The notes under the pieces: model-generated
The model's input: only the letters and a program-made list of their open reading frames with translations
Told to the model about the DNA's origin: nothing
Database searches by the model: none
Translations under genes and position numbers: made by a program
Shown: positions 1-5,610 of the stretch, in pieces
How positions within the stretch are numbered: position 1 is the stretch's first letter
How the letters are laid out: each line of letters starts with the position of its first letter
Assembly: GCA_903868205.1 (NCBI GenBank)
Contig: CAIPUJ010000024.1
Location: 1-13,341 of the forward strand
DNA from: an uncultured bacterium
GTDB lineage: Bacteria; Patescibacteriota; Minisyncoccia; Phycocordibacterales; GWA1-40-21
Reading direction: 5' to 3'
DNA length: 13,341 nucleotides

Positions 1-603
1 AAAACCTGTGTTTCCTAGATATGTAATACCTGACCTTATTTTACTTGGAGTTAGACTTGATTTTAATATAATAAGCTCATCATATATCTCTGAGATTGTA
101 TGCATACTTTCTGTTGGGGTAGATGAAACGGGAAAAGTATTATTATTAGCCGACGCTCTAACAGAGTTTTTTACAAGATCATAAATATCATTTAAAGAAT
201 ATCCTTTTGCTACTCCTGATGCTCCTGTTGGTATAAGTGAGGAAGAAGATGCTGTTGTTGTAGCATAGTTTTGGTTTGGAACACCATAATCTCCCACTAC
301 TCCCAAAACTTCAAATCCCGTTTTTATATTTTCTTGTTTTATTAGATTAGCTAATAAAGCATAGATTTCACTTGTTGAACGTGAAGTAGTAGCTGTAGGT
401 TCTGTTGTGGTAGATACAGAAGAAGATGGAGTAGATGTAGCTCCTGTAGTTATTAAAGTATAGATATCATTTAAAGAATGAAAAGTAGATTCTGTTGTTT
501 GTTTTGAAGGGGTAAGAGAATGAGTAGCAAAAACAATACTAGTTATTATAAAAATAGAAAAAAGAATAATACCTGTAGAAACTAAAAGTTTTTGGGATTT
601 CAT
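1..603 (-). CDS. Exported protein with repeated SLNDIY-like motifs, N-terminal part (partial)
   Basis: The reading frame is open from the ATG at 603 to the window edge (201 codons), so the C-terminus is missing. Residues 1-27 form a signal peptide or membrane anchor: MKSQK, then a hydrophobic run ending in VFA. The rest is Ser/Thr-rich. A short motif of type S-[LIT]-[NS]-[DE]-I-Y-x-L recurs near residues 43-50, 76-83, 136-143 and 169-176. Twice it is followed by a segment of type I-[KR]-[TS]-G-x-x-x-L-G (about 93-101 and 189-197). From memory, similar repeats precede DUF1566 (Lcl C-terminal) domains in secreted proteins of candidate-phyla bacteria, but no such domain lies in the visible part. 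It would be cell-surface or secreted, with function unknown. There is no Shine-Dalgarno site; a promoter abuts the start codon. Confidence 0.75.
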   Translation of the reverse strand, partial: MKSQKLLVSTGIILFSIFIITSIVFATHSLTPSKQTTESTFHSLNDIYTLITTGATSTPSSSVSTTTEPTATTSRSTSEIYALLANLIKQENIKTGFEVLGVVGDYGVPNQNYATTTASSSSLIPTGASGVAKGYSLNDIYDLVKNSVRASANNNTFPVSSTPTESMHTISEIYDELIILKSSLTPSKIRSGITYLGNTGF

Positions 604-610
604 TTCTACT

Positions 611-640
611 ATTATAGCTTCCTTATTGGTATATTGGCAA
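611..640 (-). promoter_or_regulatory. Sigma70-type promoter abutting the start codon at 603
   Basis: On the minus strand, TTGCCA (640-635) and TATAAT (616-611) are 18 bp apart. The -10 box ends 7 nt before the ATG, so transcription should begin at or next to the A of the start codon and give a leaderless mRNA. Confidence 0.6.
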
Positions 641-724
641 GGTGTGGATAATTCTGCCGAATGAATTTAGAATGTAGAATATTGAATATAGTATACAGAG
701 AAACGATAAACAAATTTTCTGTCT

Positions 725-753
725 TTGCGAGGATGTCTGCCGACGTGGCAATC
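725..753 (+). repeat. Interspersed 29-bp repeat, copy 1 (TTGCGAGGA...GGCAATC)
   Basis: A 29-base segment begins TTGCGAGGA and ends CGTGGCAATC. It recurs at 3439-3467 with 27 of 29 identities by eye. The TTGC and GCAA ends are complementary, so it can fold into a short hairpin. It resembles the widely seen genomic repeat type starting ATTGCGAG and ending GCAATC (from memory). The rest of 604-811 is AT-rich with no gene that I can see, and includes imperfect repeats of TAGAAT around 667-690. Confidence 0.7.
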
Positions 754-811
754 CAGAGATGGTTTGTTTATAGCCTACTAGAAAAATGCAAGCAATATAA
801 TTATTGTTAAT

Positions 812-859
812 AAAAAACCGAGGCGGAACCTTTCTTGAGATTTTAAGGTTCCACCTCGG
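812..859 (-). terminator. Intrinsic terminator of tsaE
   Basis: Arms 818-832 and 845-859 form a 15-bp stem with a 12-nt loop. The single imperfect pair is a G-U wobble in minus-strand RNA but a C-A mismatch in plus-strand RNA, which supports use on the minus strand. Six U follow (812-817). The arm AAGGTTCCACCTCG is itself a repeat that reappears at 3544-3556 and 3587-3600. Confidence 0.85.
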
Positions 860-870
860 TTTTTTTAGTT

Positions 871-1305
871 CTAAATCTCAATTTCTCTCTCATTCTCCGA
901 AACAAACTTAAAATTTATCTTCAAATGATTTTCTGGTAAAGCTTCTATTACCCTTTCTGGCCATTCTATAAAAATAATATTGTGGGGATTTTTAGAAATA
1001 CTTTCCCAACCAAGTGCATGCATCTCTTTTGTAGATTCTAAACGATATGCGTCTATGTGTATGAGATTATGATAAAAAGGATTTTCTAGGGAGTAGATTT
1101 TTTCAATAACAAAAGTCGGGCTTGTGATATCTTCCTTGATACCAAATATTTTTGCTATAGCTTGTGTGAAAGTTGTCTTCCCTGACCCAAGGTCTCCATA
1201 TAAACCAACAATAGTCGCCTCTTCAAAAGAAGACAGAGCAAGCTTCTCCAAAAAATCTTTGGCTATTTTTTCTGTTTCTTCTAAAGATTTACTTAATATC
1301 TTCAT
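871..1305 (-). CDS. tsaE: tRNA threonylcarbamoyladenosine biosynthesis ATPase TsaE
   Basis: TsaE is the small P-loop ATPase that works with TsaB and TsaD to make N6-threonylcarbamoyladenosine at position 37 of ANN-decoding tRNAs, in the cytoplasm. The 144 residues show the family signature: Walker A GDLGSGKTT at 37-45, the TSPTF segment at 61-65 (switch region), HIDAYRL at 83-89 with the conserved Asp85, and the C-terminal IEWPERV at 113-119. The length matches the family (about 140-160). There is no Shine-Dalgarno site. An extended -10 box ends 7 nt before the ATG, so a leaderless transcript is likely. It is monocistronic, ending at the strong hairpin at 812-859. tsaB and tsaD are not in this window. 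Confidence 0.95.
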   Translation of the reverse strand: MKILSKSLEETEKIAKDFLEKLALSSFEEATIVGLYGDLGSGKTTFTQAIAKIFGIKEDITSPTFVIEKIYSLENPFYHNLIHIDAYRLESTKEMHALGWESISKNPHNIIFIEWPERVIEALPENHLKINFKFVSENEREIEI

Positions 1306-1312
1306 GAATAAG

Positions 1313-1321
1313 ATATTATCA
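1313..1321 (-). promoter_or_regulatory. Extended -10 promoter of tsaE
   Basis: The minus strand reads TGATAATAT (1321-1313), that is TGn followed by TAATAT. It ends 7 nt upstream of the ATG at 1305. A weak -35 (TTCCCA) lies 17 bp upstream. No ribosome binding site fits between the promoter and the ATG. Confidence 0.5.
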
Positions 1322-1341
1322 CAAAAAGAAAAATTGGGAAT

Positions 1342-1373
1342 AAAAAAAGCGAAGGGTTAAAGTCCCCCTTCGC
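1342..1373 (-). terminator. Intrinsic terminator of the 1391-1903 gene
   Basis: On the minus strand a perfect 8-bp stem GCGAAGGG / CCCTTCGC (1373-1366 with 1356-1349) is followed by seven U (1348-1342). A second small hairpin, CGCCG / CGGCG (1380-1384 with 1395-1399), encloses the stop codon just upstream. Confidence 0.9.
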
Positions 1374-1390
1374 CTTGTGCGCCGATAAGA

Positions 1391-1903
1391 TTACCGGCGG
1401 CAGCCTTGTGTGTTTAATCCGCAACCTGGCGGATTTGGTGTTCTTACTGGAGCATTACGAGACCCCCAGTTGCCTCCGCCACGACTTGTATTCATATGAT
1501 ATCCCCCACCGTAGCTATAATAACCCGATGAGCGAATTTCATAGGAACCACCTGAACGATCCGTGTACTGTATAAGGTCATCCTGCTTAACAGGCTCTAC
1601 CTCAACAATCACTCGCGGTGCGGGTTTACAAACTTCAACACTCTCGTTATTGATAATCTGGATTCCTCCAGGTGGCGGCGCAGGAAAAACTTCTTCTTCC
1701 AACACTACCGTCGTTTGCTTTACCGCAACTGCATGGCGCTGTACGTCACAAAACGTATGCTCCAGACACTGTTGTTTAGGTTCTGCGATTAGTAGCTTTT
1801 CGGTCTTTTTAAATCCACCAAAGAACCACACCACAGCAAGAACCAAAACCACAATCACCAAAATATTTCTGGTAATTGCCAAACTTTCATTAAACGTCTT
1901 CAT
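1391..1903 (-). CDS. Small membrane-anchored protein, Cys/Gly/Pro-rich, unknown function
   Basis: I do not recognise this 170-residue protein. One hydrophobic segment (about residues 12-30, ILVIVVLVLAVVWFFGG) should anchor it in the membrane with the C-terminus outside. The ectodomain has a PAPPPGG stretch near residue 75, a Tyr/Gly-rich segment (SYGGGYHMNTSRGGG) near 130-145 and a C-terminal PPGCGLNTQGCRR. Cysteines come in pairs (QQC...FC and GC...GC), suggesting disulphides. GGAG at 1912-1909 lies 5 nt before the ATG and fixes the start. It is a single-gene unit with its own promoter (1944-1972) and terminator, first of four such units in tandem. GC content is visibly higher than in the flanking core genes (29 of 60 in bases 1621-1680, hand count). 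Confidence 0.85.
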   Translation of the reverse strand: MKTFNESLAITRNILVIVVLVLAVVWFFGGFKKTEKLLIAEPKQQCLEHTFCDVQRHAVAVKQTTVVLEEEVFPAPPPGGIQIINNESVEVCKPAPRVIVEVEPVKQDDLIQYTDRSGGSYEIRSSGYYSYGGGYHMNTSRGGGNWGSRNAPVRTPNPPGCGLNTQGCRR

Positions 1904-1943
1904 AAAAACTCCTTTCTGTTAGTTTTTGAAGAATCTATTTAGT

Positions 1944-1972
1944 ATTATACACCCATAGGTCTTACTTGTCAA
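1944..1972 (-). promoter_or_regulatory. Consensus sigma70-type promoter of the 1391-1903 gene
   Basis: TTGACA (1972-1967) and TATAAT (1949-1944) are separated by exactly 17 bp, a perfect consensus match. The predicted leader is about 34 nt and carries the GGAG ribosome binding site. The stretch GGGTGTATAATACTAA around the -10 is identical in the promoter at 2577-2605. Confidence 0.9.
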
Positions 1973-1985
1973 GCAATTTTGGTAA

Positions 1986-1995
1986 TGTGTACACA
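1986..1995. promoter_or_regulatory. Perfect palindrome TGTGTACACA upstream of a promoter
   Basis: This 10-base perfect palindrome lies 13 bp upstream of the -35 box of the 1391-1903 gene and downstream of the terminator of the next gene. It could be an operator or an upstream protein site. No second copy was seen in the window, so the assignment is weak. Confidence 0.25.
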
Positions 1996-2036
1996 CATTT
2001 GGCACTTTTTAATAGTATTAATATATGAGTATAAAT

Positions 2037-2068
2037 AAAAAAACCGCCTTGCAAGCAAAGCGGTTTTT
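2037..2068 (-). terminator. Intrinsic terminator of the 2083-2529 gene
   Basis: The minus strand forms AACCGC / GCGGTT (2065-2060 with 2047-2042) and continues into a U-run at 2043-2037. The apical part contains the palindrome CTTGCAAG. The stop codon at 2083-2085 lies inside another tiny palindrome, GGGTTTAGAACCC (2079-2091). Confidence 0.85.
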
Positions 2069-2082
2069 AGCTTTTTAAGGGT

Positions 2083-2529
2083 TTAGAACCCCAAAAAACC
2101 ACGAGATACACTGCCGGATTCATCAACGATGAGGTTAATACCCCCTTCGTATTTAATAACGAAGATTCTACTTACCACAGAATTATAATCCACTCCACGA
2201 ATTCGTAAAATGAAGTTCGCAGTTGCCACCATGGTTTCTTTTCCTGTGGACTGGTCTGTACGATACGCCACCAAGCGATATGCCTTTTCAAGACTAGCTT
2301 CCTGAGACACCGTCATAGACAAAAGCTGTGATTGATTAGGCAGAAGACATCTCTGCACTGTAAAACCATCTTCGATGATTTTAACCCTATGCGATGTCTC
2401 ATTAACGAAATGAACCGAATAATTCGGTGGAGGATGCCCTTCCTCATTTGGAAGAGGAAAAGTGCACCCAGAAACCAAACACGCAACAACAGCCGACATA
2501 ATAACAAAGAACTTCTTAAACATTTGCAT
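2083..2529 (-). CDS. Small lipoprotein, unknown function
   Basis: A 148-residue protein with a lipoprotein signal: charged start (MQMFKK), hydrophobic core (FFVIMSAVVACLV) and lipobox LVSGC with the lipidated Cys near residue 22. The mature part starts with a Pro-rich linker (FPLPNEEGHPPPN), then an apparently beta-rich domain (YSVHFVNETSHRVKIIEDG... FILRIRGVDYNSVVSRIFVIKYEGGINLIV). I do not recognise the family. Two ATGs are available (2529 and 2523); GGAGG at 2540-2536 lies 6 nt before the first and 12 nt before the second, so 2529 is preferred. It has its own perfect promoter and terminator and is second in the array of small exported proteins. GC is about 50% in bases 2221-2280 (hand count), against about 32% in a pilB sample. 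Confidence 0.85.
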   Translation of the reverse strand: MQMFKKFFVIMSAVVACLVSGCTFPLPNEEGHPPPNYSVHFVNETSHRVKIIEDGFTVQRCLLPNQSQLLSMTVSQEASLEKAYRLVAYRTDQSTGKETMVATANFILRIRGVDYNSVVSRIFVIKYEGGINLIVDESGSVSRGFLGF

Positions 2530-2576
2530 CTGAACCCTCCTTTTTCTGTAAATTGTGTAACTTCCTAACTCTTAGT

Positions 2577-2605
2577 ATTATACACCCAAGGAATCTGTTT
2601 GTCAA
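2577..2605 (-). promoter_or_regulatory. Consensus sigma70-type promoter of the 2083-2529 lipoprotein gene
   Basis: TTGACA (2605-2600) and TATAAT (2582-2577) are 17 bp apart, a perfect consensus. The leader is about 41 nt with a GGAGG ribosome binding site. The -10 surroundings are identical over 16 bases to those of the promoter at 1944-1972. Confidence 0.9.
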
Positions 2606-2621
2606 GGTATTTTTTAGATAT

Positions 2622-2649
2622 AAAAAAGCGGGGTTTTATTCCCCGCTTT
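2622..2649 (-). terminator. Intrinsic terminator of the 2665-3009 gene
   Basis: A perfect 9-bp stem AAAGCGGGG / CCCCGCTTT (2649-2641 with 2633-2625) has a 7-nt loop and continues as a U-run on the minus strand. A GAGC / GCTC mini-hairpin (2650-2663) sits between the stop codon and this stem. Confidence 0.9.
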
Positions 2650-2664
2650 GAGCCCAAAAGCTCT

Positions 2665-3009
2665 TTAATGATGGCGTCCGTCATGCTGCCCTTGTGGAGG
2701 TCGACGATAATCACCATGTCCGCCATGATGACTGCCGTAATTTCCAAACGTAAACCATACTGATTCCTGGCGATAAACAGTCGACGGGTACATGTACCCA
2801 ACAAAAACCTGCTGATCTTGATAACCCATGAATCTTCCACAGGCATCATATACGGGAACTCGTCTGATTTCATACTGAGGAATGGGCCCTGATTCTACGT
2901 ATCTTGGGGAAGCATTGATAGAAAAACCCCAAGAGCCTTCCGCACAGGACTTTGGCGTCCCCCAAAATATACACGAGCACACAACAATGAACAAAATAGT
3001 AGTTTTCAT
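2665..3009 (-). CDS. Small secreted protein with Gly/His-rich tail, unknown function
   Basis: This 114-residue protein starts with a cleavable-looking signal peptide (MKTTILFIVVCSCIFWGTPKSCAEG; cleavage plausible after SCA, near residue 23). The mature part is aromatic and polar (PIPQYEIRRVPVYDACGRFMGYQDQQVFVGYMYP). It ends in a His/Gly/Arg-rich tail containing SHHGGHGDYRRPP and HDGRHH, which could bind metal; that is inference only. I recognise no family. A GGA-type ribosome binding site (AAAGGA, about 3023-3018) lies about 8 nt before the ATG. It is third in the tandem array, with its own promoter and terminator. The His-rich tail resembles in style the His/Tyr-rich end of the next gene. 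Confidence 0.8.
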   Translation of the reverse strand: MKTTILFIVVCSCIFWGTPKSCAEGSWGFSINASPRYVESGPIPQYEIRRVPVYDACGRFMGYQDQQVFVGYMYPSTVYRQESVWFTFGNYGSHHGGHGDYRRPPQGQHDGRHH

Positions 3010-3056
3010 AATTTTTTCCTTTCTTTGTTAAAACCTGAAAAACCACTTTCTGTACT

Positions 3057-3084
3057 ATTATACTACATATGATTTGCCTGTCAA
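3057..3084 (-). promoter_or_regulatory. Consensus sigma70-type promoter of the 2665-3009 gene
   Basis: TTGACA (3084-3079) and TATAAT (3062-3057) are 16 bp apart. Both hexamers are perfect. The predicted leader is about 41 nt. Confidence 0.85.
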
Positions 3085-3133
3085 CCCCTTTTTGTGGTGT
3101 AATATTTATCACAGAAACACACTTTTAGGCAAC

Positions 3134-3162
3134 AAAAAAGCAGGGTAGATTCCCCCTGCTTT
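3134..3162 (-). terminator. Intrinsic terminator of the 3182-3367 gene
   Basis: The minus strand forms AGCAGGG / CCCTGCT (3160-3154 with 3145-3139), followed by U residues at 3139-3134. Just upstream, GAGC-UUCG-GCUC (3174-3163) forms a mini-hairpin with a classic stable UUCG tetraloop. Confidence 0.9.
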
Positions 3163-3181
3163 GAGCCGAAGCTCTTTACCA

Positions 3182-3367
3182 TTAATAATAACGATAATAA
3201 TGGTACTGGTTATGATAGTGATAATTACAGCCTGGCCGTACTATCACTACCGGTGGTGCTGGTCTACGAATAACAACAGGTCCTGGTTCTTCGTACATCA
3301 CACAGGTACATCCAGAAACCATAGTCATGACAAACCCCAACATAATGAACATTCCGATCCTCTTCAC
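3182..3367 (-). CDS. Very small lipoprotein with His/Tyr-rich C-terminus (GTG start)
   Basis: I place the start at the GTG at 3367 because AAGGAGG (3380-3374) lies 6 nt upstream. An ATG at 3427 in the same frame has no ribosome binding site and would put a charged stretch before the signal sequence. From the GTG the protein is 61 residues. The signal M-KRIGMFIMLGFVMTMVSGC has a lipobox MVSGC with Cys20. The short mature part has Val/Pro/Arg repeats (PVVIRRPAPPVVIVRPG) and ends in YHYHNQYHYYRYY. Function unknown; the His/Tyr tail might bind metal or polysaccharide, but nothing proves it. It is fourth in the array. Unlike its three neighbours it has no clear TTGACA/TATAAT pair. Confidence 0.7.
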   Translation of the reverse strand: MKRIGMFIMLGFVMTMVSGCTCVMYEEPGPVVIRRPAPPVVIVRPGCNYHYHNQYHYYRYY

Positions 3368-3438
3368 AACAAACCTCCTTTTGTTACGGTTATGATATAA
3401 AACCGATTCAAAAATACTGTAGCACAAAACTTTTGTTA

Positions 3439-3467
3439 TTGCGAGGAGGTATGCCGACGTGGCAATC
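3439..3467 (+). repeat. Interspersed 29-bp repeat, copy 2
   Basis: It matches 725-753 at 27 of 29 positions, in the same orientation. It lies immediately upstream of the 3182-3367 gene, where the -35 region would be expected. Confidence 0.7.
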
Positions 3468-3517
3468 TAAAAAGACTTGCTCGAGGAGAAACCTTTTGCA
3501 GTCAGAAAACAAGATTT

Positions 3518-3600
3518 CCGAGGAGGAACCTTTTTGGAGATTCAAGGTTCCACCTCAAAATCTTTAGGAGAGACCTCTGACTTTTTAAGGTTCCACCTCG
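3518..3600 (+). repeat. Cluster of AAGGTTCCACCTC-type inverted repeats
   Basis: CCGAGGAGGAACCTT (3518-3532) pairs with AAGGTTCCACCTC (3544-3556), and a second AAGGTTCCACCTCG lies at 3587-3600. A degenerate left arm (GAGGAGAAACCTTTT) is at 3483-3497. The same arms form the tsaE terminator at 818-859. There is no U-run here, so it looks like a repeat family more than a functioning terminator. Confidence 0.65.
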
Positions 3601-3648
3601 AAACATGTGGATAGTAGATAAATAATTGTGGAGAAAAAAGTTTTTAAA

Positions 3649-3657
3649 TGTTATTAT
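3649..3657 (+). promoter_or_regulatory. Extended -10 promoter of pilB
   Basis: TGTTATTAT (3649-3657) is a TGn extended -10 with hexamer TATTAT. It ends 8 nt before the ATG at 3666. No Shine-Dalgarno site fits. The predicted mRNA is leaderless or has a 1-2 nt leader. Confidence 0.45.
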
Positions 3658-3665
3658 ACTGCCAT

Positions 3666-5348
3666 ATGGTAGTCTTTGATGAAGATAAACAAAATAAACG
3701 CGTTGAAGAAATGCGTAAGATTGAAGAAGAGGATGTTGCTCGCCTTCTTGCAAATAGATATGGGCTCAATTATATAGACCTTGGCCCAATACCGATAAAC
3801 TCAGATGGTTTGAAGCTAGTCAGTGAAGAAAATGCTCGTCTTGGAAATCTTGCTGTATTTGATATGGTAGCAAAGAGAATTCAAGTCGCCGTGCTTTCTC
3901 CTAAAAATGAAAAAACTGAAGCAATAATAAAAATGTTAGAAACAGACGGCTACTTCCCTACTATGCATATGGTTTCTAAAGCTAGCTTAGAAAAAGCTTG
4001 GGGTAGATATAAAGATATTTCTTATGCATCAGAAAGTAAAGCCGGAAGTTTCGATATTTCAAATGAACATGTCGTAGAACTTACAGAAAAAATTAAAGTT
4101 GTCCAAGATGTAAGAAATATGGCAAATGAGCTCAACGGTATCAAGCAAGCCTACAGAATTTCTAAGATAATGGAAATTATGCTCGCTGGATCACTAGCTC
4201 TCGGCGCATCTGATATTCACATAGAACCAGAAGAAACAGAAGTCAGAATGAGATTCAGACTCGATGGTGTTCTTATAGATATAATCAATTTTGATCTCCC
4301 TACATATTCTTTAATTCTTTCTAGAATCAAATTACTTTCTGGTCTTAAACTAAATGTAAAATCCGAAGCACAAGATGGAAGATTTGCTGTAAAAATAAAA
4401 GATAGCGAAATACAGATCAGAACATCTGTTCTCCCCGGTGCATACAACGAATCTATCGTTATGAGGCTTTTGAACCCTAAATCAATTGCAGTGCCACTTG
4501 AAAGCTTGGGTATAGAACCACGTACATTAAGTGTGTTACTTGAACAAATCCAGAAACCAAACGGTATGCTTCTCATCACTGGTCCTACCGGATCTGGTAA
4601 AACAACCACTCTGTATGCATTCATGAAGAAAATAAATTCTCAGGATATTAAAATAATTACAATCGAAGACCCTATCGAATATCACTTGGCTGGAGTCGTA
4701 CAAACACAGGTAGAAGATGACAAAGGTTATACTTTCCTCGCAGGACTCAGAGCCGCTCTTAGACAAGACCCAGATGTAATCATGGTCGGAGAAATCAGAG
4801 ACAATGAAACAGCCGGTACAGCTATAAATGCTGCTCTTACTGGTCACTTAGTTTTCTCTACCCTACACACCAATAGCGCCGTCGGTGCTTTCCCTAGACT
4901 TATAGATCTCGGAATAAATCCTCAAGTTATAACTTCTGCTGTGAATGTTGTCATGGCCCAAAGACTTATAAGAAAACTTTGTGTTGATTGTAAACAAGAA
5001 AGAGTTGCAAGCGAGAAAGAAAAGAAAATTATAGCAGAAACAACAACATCAATAGATGACAAGACATACTTGGACGGTGTTCAAATAGAAAAAGTTTATG
5101 AAGCAAAGGGTTGCCCTAAGTGTAATGGTACTGGATACAAAGGTAGAGTCGCTATTTGTGAGGCTGTTCTTGCAACAAAAGAAGTTGGTGAGATTATTAC
5201 AATGAATCCTAGTGAAGAAAGCGTAAAACAAGCAGCAAGATCTCAAAATATTTTAGATATGAAGCAAGACGGAGTAATAAAGATACTTAAAGGTATCAGC
5301 ACCTTCGATGAGCTCGGTAGAGTCATCGACCTTGAAATAAAAATCTAA
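3666..5348 (+). CDS. pilB: Type IV pilus assembly / type II secretion ATPase, PilB/GspE family
   Basis: This is the hexameric cytoplasmic motor ATPase that drives pilin polymerisation, acting with PilC and the inner platform. From the chosen start it has 560 residues, typical for the family. The N-terminal region (about 15-130) looks like the MshEN/GspE N-terminal domain. The ATPase core has Walker A GPTGSGKT at 306-313, the Asp box around IKIITIEDPIEYH (about 332-344), Walker B in DPDVIMVGEIRD (368-379) and the His box LVFSTLHT. A zinc-binding four-cysteine motif is present: CVDC at 439-442 and CPKC at 483-486. I prefer the ATG at 3666 over the in-frame ATG at 3648, because the latter lies upstream of or within the -10 box. 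No other pilus genes are in this window, and GspE cannot be strictly excluded. Confidence 0.93.
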   Translation: MVVFDEDKQNKRVEEMRKIEEEDVARLLANRYGLNYIDLGPIPINSDGLKLVSEENARLGNLAVFDMVAKRIQVAVLSPKNEKTEAIIKMLETDGYFPTMHMVSKASLEKAWGRYKDISYASESKAGSFDISNEHVVELTEKIKVVQDVRNMANELNGIKQAYRISKIMEIMLAGSLALGASDIHIEPEETEVRMRFRLDGVLIDIINFDLPTYSLILSRIKLLSGLKLNVKSEAQDGRFAVKIKDSEIQIRTSVLPGAYNESIVMRLLNPKSIAVPLESLGIEPRTLSVLLEQIQKPNGMLLITGPTGSGKTTTLYAFMKKINSQDIKIITIEDPIEYHLAGVVQTQVEDDKGYTFLAGLRAALRQDPDVIMVGEIRDNETAGTAINAALTGHLVFSTLHTNSAVGAFPRLIDLGINPQVITSAVNVVMAQRLIRKLCVDCKQERVASEKEKKIIAETTTSIDDKTYLDGVQIEKVYEAKGCPKCNGTGYKGRVAICEAVLATKEVGEIITMNPSEESVKQAARSQNILDMKQDGVIKILKGISTFDELGRVIDLEIKI

Positions 5349-5353
5349 TTGTG

Positions 5354-5388
5354 TTTTAAATTTTTTGGTGCTTGCATAAAATTTAAAA
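5354..5388 (+). other. AT-rich perfect hairpin after pilB
   Basis: TTTTAAATTTT (5354-5364) and AAAATTTAAAA (5378-5388) form an 11-bp perfect stem with a 13-nt loop, starting 5 nt after the pilB stop. There is no GC stem or U-run, so it is at best a weak terminator or an mRNA 3'-end stabiliser. Confidence 0.5.
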
Positions 5389-5408
5389 GAGAATAATATA
5401 AAAATAAA

Positions 5409-5435
5409 CAAGCATCACCTCTTCGGCAATGCTTG
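5409..5435 (+). other. CAAGCAT / ATGCTTG hairpin with an alternative partner
   Basis: CAAGCAT (5409-5415) pairs with ATGCTTG (5429-5435). TGCTTG at 5369-5374 in the upstream loop can compete for CAAGCA. The two pairings are mutually exclusive, as in attenuators, but no ligand or reading frame is evident. Confidence 0.35.
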
Positions 5436-5442
5436 AATAGAA

Positions 5443-5610
5443 GTTCAGAACATAAATCTCTAAACAATACTTTAAACCTGGCGGTAAAAAGTTAAATTAG
5501 TCTTTAAGGATAACTTCAGCAATATTTCCGAAGAAATAAACCAACGTGTCCTTGAAAAAAAACTCGTAAATTCTTGCGAATATAATTGTTTAGAGATTTA
5601 TAACCTGAAC
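5443..5610. repeat. 168-bp imperfect palindromic element between pilB and ruvB
   Basis: Arms 5443-5468 and 5585-5610 are inverted repeats: 6 bp, a symmetrical 3x3 internal loop, then 17 bp. Inside, TTTAAGGA (about 5503-5510) can pair with TCCTTGAAA (about 5550-5558), and CTTC with GAAG within that. The nested pairing suggests either a structured RNA or a small palindromic mobile repeat. No reading frame of note lies in 5349-5677. An AGCC / GGCT pair at 5632-5648, preceded by an A-run, resembles a minus-strand terminator, but no minus-strand gene feeds it. Confidence 0.55.

Noticed and set aside
1563..1922. Plus-strand open frame opposite the 1391-1903 gene
   Set aside because: Antisense to a gene with SD site, promoter and membrane anchor; no signals of its own.
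2565..3112. Two open frames on the minus strand overlapping the 2665-3009 gene (2565-2873 and 2870-3112)
   Set aside because: They cover the promoter and terminator of that gene, lack ribosome binding sites, and the 2665-3009 frame has signal peptide, SD site and matching boundaries.
3368..3427. ATG start at 3427 for the small lipoprotein gene
   Set aside because: It would put 20 charged and polar residues ahead of the lipoprotein signal and has no ribosome binding site; the GTG at 3367 has AAGGAGG at 6 nt.
725..3600. CRISPR array from the repeated segments
   Set aside because: Repeats are only two to a few copies, far apart and not regularly spaced, with no cas genes.
3648..3665. Upstream ATG extending pilB by 6 residues
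   Set aside because: It overlaps the predicted -10 box and has no ribosome binding site; the ATG at 3666 fits the promoter spacing.
4217..4847. Minus-strand open frames inside pilB
   Set aside because: They mirror the conserved ATPase core and have no independent signals.
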